Assembly: GCA_917880885.1 (NCBI GenBank)
Contig: OU862910.1
Span: forward strand, 53,559,285-53,623,284
DNA length: 64,000 nt
Reading direction: 5' to 3'
DNA from: Limnephilus marmoratus
Taxonomy: Eukaryota > Arthropoda > Insecta > Trichoptera > Limnephilidae
Made by a program: the position numbers and the translations under genes. Position 1 is the first letter of the stretch. Every line of letters begins with the position of its first letter. Below, piece by piece: positions 43,176-52,959 of the stretch. The notes under the pieces were generated by a model. That model ran no database searches and was not told the DNA's origin. It saw nothing but the letters and a program-made list of their open reading frames with translations.

Positions 43176-43316
43176 TGTGACGTATGTGTATGAGGGTGAC
43201 GGCATGAGAGCGAGATAGCGAGTATGGGAAGTATAAAAGGGATGTACCGCTATTGAGCGCTCTCTCCATATTAATCTGGCAACCAATAAACATTGTAACA
43301 TTAACAGATGTTATTA
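43176..43316. other. LTR-like promoter segment
   Basis: Starts TGTGACG, contains GTATAAAAGGG (TATA-like), CTCTCTCC and AATAAACATTG, and is flanked by CTACC at 43171-43175 and 43317-43321. It looks like a small solo LTR of a copia/BEL type, but its right end TTATTA is not the expected ...CA. No internal region nearby. Confidence 0.3.
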
Positions 43317-43449
43317 CTACCCGATCCCAAGACATCACTCAATGTACATTTTCTGATAACGCATGATTGTCCGAGGTCTGGCGATTTTCACTCTTTGAGT
43401 TTGGCACCCACCGGCGCGGACGCGGCGTCTTGAGTCTCGAAATACTTGA

Positions 43450-44000
43450 AAAAACCTTATTTCATTGCAAAAACGCGGTCCGTTTGATAGATTACCCTAT
43501 ATTAACAAATGGATTGCAACGTTTAGAGCACATTCAGATAGAAATGCTGTCCTTGTTCTCTATGTATTTCAATGGAAGATGCTCCGAGGAACTGGCGTCT
43601 TCAATCCCTTCAATAGCAGAGTCGGGAAACACGCCAAACGCGCCCGACATTTTTTTTTTTTTTAATGAAATTTTTTTTTTGGTACAATACATACAATAGA
43701 TACATAAATATAATGAAAGTATATAAAAAACTTAATACAATTATTATTAATACAAATAAACACTTTTTTTTAAATATACTCCCATAATAAGCAAAGGCTT
43801 GTGTGTACGGGAGGAAGTATTATTTGTTAGGTTATTTTTACATATTTGTACATTACTGAATTTGTCATGTGTGAACATTTCTGCGACACTGCGTTTTTGA
43901 GTTCAACATCTCGGCTGTGGAACAATTGCCGGCCCCTGTGTTTCCTCCCTCCTGCTACATCATGGATATCTTCAAAATCCGTAAAGAGCTGGACGACTGC
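43450..44000 (+). mobile_element. LINE L2 fragment, interrupted
   Basis: NAVRLIDYPILTNGLQRLEH, MYFNGRCSEELASSIPS and ESGNTPNAPD (43465-43650) match L2. L2 resumes at 43885-43960 (TTGAGTTCAACATCTCGGCT, GCCCCTGTGTTTCCTCCCTC). Between them is an L5 3' end in reverse. Confidence 0.8.
43650..43865 (-). mobile_element. LINE L5 3' UTR inserted in L2
   Basis: T-runs at 43651-43680 mark the reversed tail. CTCCCAT (43779-43785) opposes ACGGGAG (43807-43813): on the minus-strand RNA this pairs with one G-U. The loop GCAAAGGCTTGTGTGT resembles the L5 loop at 46.28 kb. Confidence 0.55.
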
Positions 44001-44084
44001 TTGAACTGATTCGGGGGCCTACAAGTGTTCCTGATATTCGTGGACATCAGGTGAGTCTGCGGACGCACCACTCCAATCTGATCT

Positions 44085-44430
44085 ATTTTTAACTATTGCT
44101 GTGTTATAACAATGAGCTATATACTCTGTTTAAGGATCTAAACGTCACAAAATTTATAAAACTGGGAAGACTTCGGTGGCTGGGTCATGTAGAGAGAATG
44201 ACCAGGCATCAAGCACCAAAAAAAAAGTCCCTGCTGCTGAACTCAAGACCGACAGGGCGAAAGAGCCTGGGAAGATCATATTTAAGATGGAGCGAAAACG
44301 TCCTCAAAGATATATCCACCTTGGAGATTTTAAACTGGAGAGAGCTGGCACAAAACCGTGATGAGTGGAGGAAGACTCTTGGGGAGGCCAAGACCCACCA
44401 GGGGTTGTAGAGCCAAGAGTATGATGATGA
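44085..44430 (+). mobile_element. LINE C-terminus with TGATGA tail
   Basis: Frame 44096-44410: LGRLRWLGHVERMTRHQAPK, GRSYLRWSENVLKDI, LNWRELAQNRDEWRKTLGEA, KTHQGL. This is the conserved RLRWLGHVeRM...RP..RW...V..DL......W...A.dR..W...v..AkTH.GL block of RTE/CR1-like LINEs. A short TGATGATGAC tail follows. Clean but far from full length. Confidence 0.92.
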
Positions 44431-44509
44431 CTGTGCCACACGGTCATAAGATTAACATCACAGCGTCTCTAGGTTCGTCAATTCCCATTCACTTCACGTA
44501 ACATATACT

Positions 44510-44560
44510 AAGGCAAATTATTTTCCTCAAGGTCATCTGTGTGGATTTAATGTAAAAAAG
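44510..44560 (+). mobile_element. SINE-B/L2 tail scrap
   Basis: CAAATTATTTTCCTCAAGGT, CATCTGTGTGGATTTAATGT, A6. Body missing. Confidence 0.6.
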
Positions 44561-44711
44561 TCGGGGGTCTCGGGGGCCTTGATAAATGTAAAGAAAGTGG
44601 AAGGAAAAGAGATCAGTGAGTGGACAGTGCCCGTTTAATTATAATTGGTCATAGCGTGAATGGTGGTCTCAAATGCACTCTGGTATCTACGAGGTGCAAA
44701 AACAATTTTTT

Positions 44712-44905
44712 TAAACTTTGTGAGTAAAACCTTAAATTGTAATATTTAATGCGCAGCACATTTGCCCGGAAAGCGAAAAGTCCTGGGTTCATGTCCCAGA
44801 GGTGCAAATATCTTTTTCTGATTTTTCTATTTCCTGATTTTCGATTGACTTTCGCTAATATTGTCTTCATTTAATTAAATATTACAATATTTATTAATGT
44901 TATGT
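44712..44905 (+). mobile_element. Repeat-H with collapsed centre
   Basis: The inverted outer arm (GTGAGTAAAACCTTAAATTG) is fused directly to the 3' half of a tRNA-like sequence (GGGTTCATGTCCCAGAGGTG), then the right arm CGATTGACTTTCGCTAATAT. The other tRNA and the centre are deleted. Confidence 0.7.
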
Positions 44906-44934
44906 TATTATACCAAATTAATTTGATTTCACGG

Positions 44935-45185
44935 GTGCAAGCTAGCGCGCAATAATCGCGTTGCATTAAGGCACCGTAATATTTATGACATTTAACCTGG
45001 GCGATGCCGATGGAGCCGATTTCGCAATTAATGGGGTATGTAATTTAATTTTTACACAACACTTCCATGCAAATTAAGCGGCCACGGGCGATTCCCCGGC
45101 TCATTCCCCACCACTGCGCGCTGGTCTCGCGGCCTTTCTTGCTCTCTGGCCACACCGAGCACGGGAATAAAGTACCGCAAACTGG
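44935..45185. other. Candidate conserved non-coding element
   Basis: GC-balanced, non-repetitive sequence with TTTCGCAATTAATGGGG, a homeodomain-type site, and CCATGCAAATTAAGCGG, an octamer-like ATGCAAAT joined to AATTA. The look is of an insect developmental enhancer; only cross-species alignment could show it. Confidence 0.35.
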
Positions 45186-45215
45186 GGTGTCTTTCATCAC
45201 CCAGGGTGAACTTTT

Positions 45216-45616
45216 TTACTATTACTTACAGGACAACCTGAGAAAAATTATGTGAAATTCAGAAGTAAAGAAAATTCTGGGAAGGAAATAGGCATGGACT
45301 GGAATCTAGGAGTCCGTATATAAAGGAGTGATGTATGAATTCATCCCTCCCACTGTGGTGTTAAGCGTTGGGTCGAGCGAGCCTACGTTGGATCTCTCTT
45401 TGGGTCTCTCCCCATGCGGCCCACCTCGCAGCCGACGGGCAGATGCATCCGCCACCAAGACCTGGACAACCCTCATGAAACCTCATGAACCCTGCTAACC
45501 CAAACGTAGCGAACAACTTGTGCGGTGACCTACGGCTAAAGTGTCAGTTCATTAACATTAATGGTTCTCGAGGCGGTGCGGTGCCGCGGTGGCGGTATCA
45601 AACCCACCTCATTATA
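45216..45616 (-). mobile_element. SINE-B, long form, old
   Basis: Reversed and degraded: ATTCTGGGAAGGAAATAGG, CATCCCTCCCACTGTGGTG, CGACGGGCAGATGCATCCGC, CACCAAGACCTGGACAACCC, CCAAACGTAGCGAACAACTT, ending CGGCGGTATCAAACCCACC-like. Confirms the order of the long-form insert. Confidence 0.75.
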
Positions 45617-45669
45617 ATTTCTTGCAAAAGTTTGTATCTTTAGGTAAGTACATTACTGATTTTTAAAAA

Positions 45670-45870
45670 TTTAATTTATTTTATGAGTAAAAACTCAAAT
45701 TGTAATATTTAATTCTGAAGAAAATATAAGCGAAACTCAATCGAAAATCTGGAAACAGAAAAATCTGAAAAAGATATTGGCACCTCTGGGTCCCAGAGGT
45801 GCCAATATCTTTATATCAAATTTAGTAATTTCGCCAACGATGTTTCAAAATGAAAATAAAAAATGTGTAT
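45670..45870. mobile_element. Repeat-H remnant ending in a perfect palindrome
   Basis: The left arm (GAGTAAAAACTCAAATTGTA, GCGAAACTCAATCGAAAATC, CAGAAAAATCTGAAAAAG) runs into a palindrome: 45770-45790 and 45792-45812 are exact inverses with one central T. The arm sequence AGATATTGGCACCTCTGGG replaces the tRNA-like gene; it resembles the T-arm/acceptor end of the 44.7-kb copy. Confidence 0.75.
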
Positions 45871-46075
45871 TGTCTAAATATTAAAACTGATTTAATATTT
45901 TATTTACCATGCCATATAAAAACTATAGTAACTAGTAACCTCACTTTTAATTGCGCTGTATCATCAACCAATCAGAAAAAATAAATAAAATTAAACAATT
46001 TAAAAAAAAACTACATTAAAAAGTAAATATTTTATACAAAAGATACTATAACATACAACCTCAGTAAGAATCGTG

Positions 46076-46172
46076 GCTCCTTTATCAGTCACAAGAGCTC
46101 CTCTTTTCTGATAAGGTATACATGACCAATGATAACCTTAAATATAATATTTTGTAAAATGCATATGTATAA
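46076..46172. repeat. 97-bp repeat, first copy
   Basis: TGGCTCCTTTATCAGTCACA, GAGCTCCTCTTTTCTGATAA, GTATACATGACCAATGATAA; nearly identical at 46986-47083. TTATCAG/CTGATAA inside can pair. Confidence 0.8.
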
Positions 46173-46189
46173 TTTTTTTTTGTTTTTAA

Positions 46190-46955
46190 TTTTTTTTTAT
46201 TATTATTTATTATGATTTATTATAATTACATTTTTACAACAAAATATTTTTTTACAGGTTTTTTTACTACCCTTCCATTAAAAGCATTTGCTTGCGTATG
46301 GAAGGGGAGTGTACATGAATGCTATTAGTTATTAGTTATAAGTTAGTACTTAAATAATTAATTGTACATAAATATATGTGAGCTGCAGTATTTATTTGAT
46401 AATGGTGTGTATTTTTAAAAAAAGAAAGAATGTTATAGAAAACTAAGTATATTTGTAAGATTAATTGACAGTAGTTTTTTTCTTAAGAATATTTTTTAAA
46501 TGTCTCTTGATAGAGAGCAGTATTCGGGTTTTATCATTAATGCTTCTGATTTCTTCTGATAGACGATTGAAATTAGTTCTTCCCTGGTAAGTATAATGAT
46601 GCTGTGCAAAAGACGTATTTAGTTTTGGGCATAGAAAAACATGTTTAAGTCGAGTTCTGTTTTCATTTAAAAATTGATATTTATCTTTTTCTTTTATAAT
46701 TTGAATTAATGAATTTTTAATATGTAAATCTTTAAATGTGGGTACTTGAAATTCTTCAAACAGGCGTTCTGTTGGGTAGTCAAGGATTTTTGTAATATAA
46801 TCCTTGACTACCCAAACTTACACTTCAAACAGGCGTTCTGTTGGGTAGTCAAGGATTTTTGTAATATAATTTTAATAATTTTTCTTTGTACAATTTCTAT
46901 TGGAAAAAGGTTACATTTATACGCGGATCCCCAACTAATAATAGCGTAATGTAAT
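46190..46955 (-). mobile_element. LINE L5 C-terminal pol and 3' UTR
   Basis: The minus strand reads HYAIISWGSAYKCNLFPIEI, VQRKIIKIILQKSLDYPTER, LFEEFQVPTFKDLHIKN, RTRLKHVFLCPKLNTSFAQH, GRTNFNRLSEEIRSIN: a continuous LINE C-terminus of Jockey-like type. 46754-46801 is duplicated at about 46825-46872. The 3' UTR has a 9-bp hairpin (CCCTTCCAT 46270-46278, ATGGAAGGG 46298-46306) and ends in poly-A (T-runs on plus). Truncated 5'. Confidence 0.88.
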
Positions 46956-46985
46956 GTAATTTATATTCTTTATTATATTATAAAT

Positions 46986-47083
46986 GGCTCCTTTATCAGT
47001 CACAAGAGCTCCTCTTTTCTGATAAGGTATACATGACCAATGATAACCTTAAATATGATATTTTGTAAAATACGTATGTATTA
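46986..47083. repeat. 97-bp repeat, second copy
   Basis: See 46076-46172. This copy is bracketed by a 22-bp direct repeat (TAATGTAATTTATATTCTTT at 46957 and 47083), as if inserted or created by template switching. Confidence 0.8.
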
Positions 47084-47099
47084 ATGTAATTTATATTCT

Positions 47100-49130
47100 T
47101 TATAGATAATGGATAGCCACAAAGTTATAGCTACATTAAAAAATATATATTCTTTATATTACAATAAAAATAAAATACCGATAATACGTTGTGAAAGAAT
47201 CTACTTTTAAACGCGTGCCTTCATTGACATCAAAAGTAGGTGGAAACCATTATATAGCCTATATCTAGCCTCCTTTAAAGAAAGGTGTCTTATCGAAAAG
47301 CCTTCCGTTGATATGCTCGTTGAATTATTATTAAAAATATATTAAAAACCCGATGATGGTTTTTATACACATATTTTGATATATGTCACCCCAGTTTACG
47401 ATACTTACTCCGATCTCCAACACAATACGCTCTTATCTGATCGGATGAATCGACCAGCGCTATTAGTGAATAATGTATGCAATGTGCAACTACCACTTCT
47501 ACCTTCTCCATTCTTCGCAGGAAGAAAGTGGATTGAGAGGTGACCATGTACTTATATATGTAATACAAGTCTGGGGGGGAAATTCGCGAAGAGGCTACTG
47601 ACTGATTTTTATCTGGTAAATGGGATAAGATACCTTATTACTTATTATGCCGAAGTACTTCCGCGATTATTATCTATATTGCTTAATCAAAGAATTTAAA
47701 GCCATCTGAAAAATTAAATAATACGAACTGAATAAAAATCACGTCTAAATCACCATCCTAAAATATCATCCATAGAAGAAAGAGTGAGGCGTGGATAAAT
47801 ATTTAAAAGATGTTGAATGCTCAATGGATAGAGACTTCTGTAAGGAATCCTCAAAATATCAAAATATCCAGAGAGGTGATTTCGGTTGTACGGCGATCCA
47901 ATAGTCCAGGAAAACGTCAAAATCGTAAATCACGCCCCTTTATGGGAGGAGTTTAAAAATACTCGAGAAAAAGCTTTTGGAAAGATTGGAAAAGGTATTT
48001 GTGATTTTTTTTTACAGGTTGATTTCGTAAAAACACAAACTCATTTTTTACGCATTATTTATTCGATATTATTTATTATATGTTCGATTCCTCGGCTGGC
48101 TAAGTCCTCCATCACAACACAAGCAACATTTTCGGCTTTCTGTGGTGGAAGTAGGAGTTTTTCAAACATTGTTGAGTACAATTCAAACATTGTTGAGTAA
48201 TATTGCTACAAAAGCAGCATGAGTACAGTTATTCAAACATTAATAAATAATTATATTCTGTCACCATGTTAGAAAATAACACCTCTTTTATTAACATATA
48301 TCTCAATACTATTTGGAAAGATACTTACTGCAAATACTCAAGCTCCATTCTAATTACACCTTCATACACTTCAAAAAAAAAAAAAAAAATTACAACTGTG
48401 TGTAAATGTGTTGGTACTGTGTCCATGGCCGTATATATACATATTAATGTATTCATGTACCTAGACGCATATATATGTGTAAGTGTGTGTGTGTATATGC
48501 CTATGTGTGTATGGATGTGTGCACCTGTATATACGTATGCGTATGCACTCACACATATAAATTTTAAAATAAGGATATGTATCTTCTCACAAACTTATCC
48601 TTACCCAATTCTTTTTCTCTTTACTAGTTTTTTATTATAACTTTACCAATTTTCAACATCATTACATTACTAATAGTTCCATATGTTAACAATAGACTTC
48701 ACTTAAAGTAAATATCCTCCATTGTCACCATGAAACAGGCAGCCGCCTAGTATGGTGATTCAATGTATCCAATTCTATGTAAATGTCTAATTATGTAACA
48801 TGTATTTAAATAAATAAATAAAATTGTTGGGTTATTCGTAACCCGGGAATGTTTGTCTTTCTTTAAAAAAAAATGATTTTCCTTATTTATTATGGCTTAA
48901 GTATAAAGGAATTGTCCTAAACCTTATAATGAAATATGGTAATCAATCCATTGGTTAGGAGGGGGGTGATTTTTATAATTGCCTTCCAGACAATATTAAA
49001 AATGAGAACTATTAAAAAAATTATTCATATTTATGTTTGTTCAAGAAAACAATGAAAGTGAATAACTTTGCAAGGTGATATAAATTTTCATTTTTTATAA
49101 GAAAAACTTTCTTTTCATAACTTTTGAAGG
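47100..49130. other. No gene; TG-rich stretch and short duplications
   Basis: 47265-47330 weakly resembles L2 (CCTTCCGTTGATATGCTCGT). 48160-48199 holds a doubled TTCAAACATTGTTGAGTA. 48400-48560 is a TG/TA-rich imperfect microsatellite, which explains overlapping open frames on both strands there. No domain seen. Confidence 0.45.
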
Positions 49131-49137
49131 TTTTTCC

Positions 49138-49480
49138 TATGAACGTAATATATCAATAAAGAAGAAGATAACAATAATAATCTAAACGAAAATATGAAAG
49201 AGAACAAGATACAGTAAAATATAATGTTATAGATAAAGTAGTTGAAGATAATATTGTTAATTCTAAAATTTGAAACATGAGATTGACAATTATGACGGTT
49301 AGACAGAAGGTGGCAATGACGGAATTGGTATATGCGCACGTCCCGTTTAAACGAGGGTTTCTGGGTTCGAGTCCCAGTTGCGACCAATGTCTTTTTCTGT
49401 TTTTCTGTGTCTTGTTCTCTTTCTTATTTTTTTTGTTTAGATTATTATTATTATCTTCTTCTTCATAAATGCGTTTATTT
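49138..49480. mobile_element. Foldback element with a tRNA-like gene
   Basis: Left arm GAAGAAGATAACAATAATAA, TCTAAACGAAAA, GAACAAGATACAG; right arm CTGTGTCTTGTTCTC, GTTTAGATTATTATTATTAT, CTTCTTCTTC. Off-centre on the plus strand at about 49309-49386 is a tRNA-like sequence with box A TGACGGAATTGGTATATGCG, T-arm CTGGGTTCGAGTCCCAG, and acceptor complementarity GTGGCAA/TTGCGAC (one mismatch), followed by CA. Its D-arm looks Leu-like, but no long variable arm exists. Confidence 0.7.
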
Positions 49481-49699
49481 GAGTTATTTCTAGTTAAATA
49501 TGTGAAAATGTTTTTTTTTCTGGATTAAAAACTGGCCGCCCTCCGAGAGGGGGCTATTCCGGTTCCATTTAAGGATCAGGATTTGAGAGAATGAGAGAAC
49601 GGGAATAGCTGTTAACGAAAAAGACGTTCAATATATGATTAAGAGAAATTAGAATTAAAATCGTTAATTAGTATCGCAGTATTCCTCCGATACTGTACA

Positions 49700-49870
49700 C
49701 CAGTAGACTATACACTATAGACTATAGTCTCATAGTTGCGTTGCACACACTCCTTGCTTCATCTGCATTCATAAATAGCTATTTATGAATGCAGATGAAG
49801 CAAGGAGTGTGTGTTGAGACAGAGTTGTTTTGTGGTCTTTCCTCTCTGCTCATCACGGCATGATGTAGTT
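49700..49870. mobile_element. Inverted L6 C-terminal fragments forming a perfect palindrome
   Basis: 49744-49778 and 49779-49813 are exact 35-nt inverses with no spacer. The right half continues as plus-strand L6 (ADEARSVC, stop, DRVVLWSFLSAHHGMM), the left half as minus-strand L6. The element is a short LINE end in both orientations. Confidence 0.8.
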
Positions 49871-50045
49871 TCGTAGTTATCCAAGATAATACTTCAATTC
49901 AAAAGAATCTTTTATAAGTTGTGAGTAGGTGCATATTTACTTACACGATTAATTTTATATAATTTTTTTTCTTCAAAAATCCTAGAGGCGCCCCTTCGTA
50001 ACCTCGCGCCCCTAGGCACGTTCTTACTTTGCCTTAGGGATAATC

Positions 50046-50220
50046 CGCCACCGACTGAACCCCAGATTTCTACGTATCTCTCATACCTATTTCTTTCATA
50101 GATCTTTCTCTCCTTCATTTATTTAAAAAAAAAACCTTCTACATAGTATTACCAAAGATGACATAGGCCCTAAGGAATATTATTTTCCCCTTCGCCTCCC
50201 ATATGTAGATAATTTAAAAA
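50046..50220 (+). mobile_element. SINE-B 3' half
   Basis: GAACCCCAGATTTCTACG, CATAGATCTTTCTCTCCTTC, GATGACATAGGCCCTAAGG, CCTCCCATATGTAGATAATT. Tail hairpin weakened; no long A run. Confidence 0.75.
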
Positions 50221-50224
50221 ATGG

Positions 50225-50550
50225 GCAATTCAGGATTATCTTAGAAATTGCCAATCTCAAATAGAAGAGAATTTCAGTAGGAGGAATATTGAATTACATG
50301 TAATAAAGTTGATCATCAAAACTACTTATTTTATCGTGATTATTTTTTGGGTTATTATTATATTGGGCAATATTTTACAGTGTGAGCCATGATAAATTTT
50401 GCATGTTCGTTTCGTTGAGTATTTTGATCTCAATTCCAAAATTAAGATTTGTGTGAAACCGACCGAAACCGGCCGCGCAAAGGTCAATAAATCATTTTTA
50501 TCAGTTTGAACATTAATTTGGATATGTGCATAGTTTGATGGCTTCCAAAA
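50225..50550. other. No gene recognised
   Basis: AT-rich. GAAACCGACCGAAACCGGCC at about 50456 resembles GAAATCAACCGAAACCGACC at about 6788, a small unplaced repeat. Confidence 0.35.
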
Positions 50551-50554
50551 GAGT

Positions 50555-50895
50555 ATTTTTTTACATCAGCTCCACACAGAAGGTTCTGGGTGAAAAAATT
50601 CCTAATGGCCTATATTTATCTTTGTGGTCGTCGTGTGGAGGGTATTTTTATGGAAAGGAAGGAGAGGAAGCTCTGGGAAAGAAAAGGTATGAGTGGTGGG
50701 TAAGAATCTGAGGTTATTGTGTCCAGGAGTGACGGACGTATCAATCCATCCCTTATCCAACGAGGATCGAGAGAGTCCGACTGAGACGTCAAGAAAGAAA
50801 AGTCTGCTAACCAAATATAACGACATATGGCAGGGGTGCCGATTATCCAATAAATGGTTCCAGGGGCGGCGGTACCCATTCCCGCCTCCCAAATT
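50555..50895 (-). mobile_element. SINE-B, full length
   Basis: Reversed tail (TACATCAGCTCCACACAGAA), GTCGTGTGGAGGG, GGAAAGGAAGGAGAGG, CAATCCATCCCTTATCC (remains of the long-form insert), to the head GGTACCCATTCCCGCCTCCC. Confidence 0.85.
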
Positions 50896-51099
50896 TAAGG
50901 TTTATGATTGTAATTTGTGATTATCTGTGTAAATAAAAATAAATAAAAACTTATACTCCATTTATATAATGCATACAAACATTATTTAATGATTAAAAGA
51001 AAAAAAAACTTCGTTAGCATTGAAAGAGCGTGGAGTTTGTCAAATAACTCAGGGGTATTTTTAGTTGTGTTAAGAACAAAACCTTTAAATCATACCTTT

Positions 51100-51480
51100 A
51101 GGGTAGCAGAAAATATTGTTGTTTTATGACATTGAAAATCATCACCGCGCTCTATTAGAAACGGAAACTCTTCAAGTAGTGATTTGCCACTCCTAGCAAG
51201 AAAAATAAACGAATCGCTAATGACAAAAGCGAGAAGAGAGTTGACAAGATCAAAGGACAACCGAGCAATGTATCGAACGGCTAAGGAGAGAGGCATAGAA
51301 GCCTGCGGAGGCTGTATATCAATGCGTATTGCAGTCACGTCACTTCCGGTCGGCTGCGGAGGTTTTTTCTCCGGTGTCCAGCGCTTTCGATAAAACTTAA
51401 TGTCCCCGAGCTTCGCAAAGCTGTCGTTATCTTCGAAACTGGTCGATAACCGCGGCACTTAGTTTAACGAGGGGCTTTAA
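51100..51480. other. Non-repetitive mixed-GC island
   Basis: Balanced composition without window repeats. CACGTCACTTCCGGTCGGC and CGAACTGGTCGATAACCGCGG-like blocks. Frames of 69-122 aa on both strands overlap, and neither has a recognisable domain. Candidate conserved non-coding DNA or a remnant exon. Confidence 0.3.
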
Positions 51481-51907
51481 ATCTTTTTTTTGCAGTTTGC
51501 GATGTTCGGTACTTAACTCTTTTCATTTTTATTGCCTATGTATTTGAGAATATCGATACCGACACAAAAATACAGAAGCCAGGAAGTTTTTTTTCAGAAA
51601 ATATCAACCAATATTCGGATTGCATAAAACCGACTGTCAAATTTTTATATTTCGCTTACTTACTTGAAAACACCGAAATGATAGAAATTACTCTTCGTTT
51701 CAACATACTTATTACAAAAAGCATCTATAAAGGTCGTGGGAGATGGAAAAATTACACAAAATATGTTATTGGATTCTTAGATTTTGTTATTTAAATAATT
51801 AATGCGTGTTATTCCACCTCCCCGAACAAAATATTTGTTTCTTGTAGTAATTAAGTTGAAATGAAGTTTCATTCAAATCACTTGTACCTACATTTTAAGA
51901 GGGTTTA

Positions 51908-52582
51908 ACCAGCCAGCGGCCGAAAATCCACATTTCATCGAAAGTTGTTCTCACGATCGTGCAGGGCGGTTACAATGAGCAAGATTAATTATTCTCCGTA
52001 CCAGCTTTTATCGATATTATTAATATCGATTTTATTTCATTCCAAATTTGCTTTAATTTATGCCTACATCAAAAATGCTGAAAGGTGTGATGATAAAAAT
52101 ATTAAAATAATGTACTTTTTGTAATTATTTTTTTATTATAAGTATTTATCATTTTTCAATAATGTCTTAGTTAAATAAGAATGTTAAAAAATCTGAAATA
52201 TATTAGTTTGTAAGTGCGCAAATAAATACACAAACGGACCAATTTTCGTCGAGAAACACATGTAGGTATATATTTTTTAAAGATTTCATTTAAACTGAAA
52301 TTATAATTCTAAAACATGCGATAACCAGATAATGCATTGATTTATTTTACTGCATGATTATATGATTTGAAATGGATGTGGTATAATACAAAATCTTTTT
52401 GGAAAATTTAACAAATCTGCCAACGACCTACGGTATAACCTTATTACACTAAAAATAAACATTTTTTCTCAAAATTTAAAACACGCGAATGCTAGATGAA
52501 AGAACAATCAATTTTTTTGTGGAAAAGAGTCAATACGTCTAAAATCTGATTTAAAAATGACATATTTCTGGTTTTCTCCGGT
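51908..52582 (+). mobile_element. Repeat-I copy 3, uninterrupted
   Basis: Runs from ACCAGCCAGCGGCCGAAAAT to TTTCTGGTTTTCTCCGGT, about 675 bp, colinear with 506-1200 (reverse) and with the two halves of 28145-29079. This is the reference for the uninterrupted state. No ORF above background. Confidence 0.75.
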
Positions 52583-52709
52583 AAGAGATAAGAAGTAAAT
52601 GGAGAACAGAAATTTTACGAAATTGGTCATTGTTAATTGAAAGCTTAAAAAATACGGATTTCAAAAATAAAATTCCTTCAATATTTAATTTATAAATGAA
52701 AGCTCAAAT

Positions 52710-52752
52710 CTTTTTTATCCACTCCACTCAGGAGGCCTATGTCAGCTGAGAT
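52710..52752 (-). mobile_element. SINE-B/L2 tail scrap
   Basis: TTTTTTATCCACTCCACTCA, GGAGGCCTATGTCAGCTGAG: reversed tail with the inner hairpin deleted. Confidence 0.55.
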
Positions 52753-52794
52753 ACTCTGTAATAGTGATATAAACAATTAGTAGAGATATGATGT

Positions 52795-52850
52795 GGAAGC
52801 ATAGCGAATTCGATCAAACTGCACGGCTACCATGGCCGCTGAGCTAATGA
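52795..52850 (-). mobile_element. tRNA-like relic
   Basis: The minus strand holds CATTAGCTCAGCGGCCATGG (A-box-like) and GATCGAATTCG (B-box-like). Too short to fold fully. Confidence 0.4.
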
Positions 52851-52959
52851 AAGATATTTATTTGACAAACGGCATAAGTATACCGTAAACACTAATTACT
52901 TGTCACAAATTCATATGAAAAATATCAGTAATAATAAAAAAGTGTATGTATAACAGTTA

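Noticed and set aside
43176..43316. Solo LTR
   Set aside because: TATA-like, AATAAA and a 5-bp flank repeat fit, but the terminus is not TG...CA and no internal region or second copy exists; kept only as a low-confidence feature.
48266..48640. 124-aa ORF and antisense 75-aa ORF
   Set aside because: Low-complexity TG/TA microsatellite keeps both strands open.
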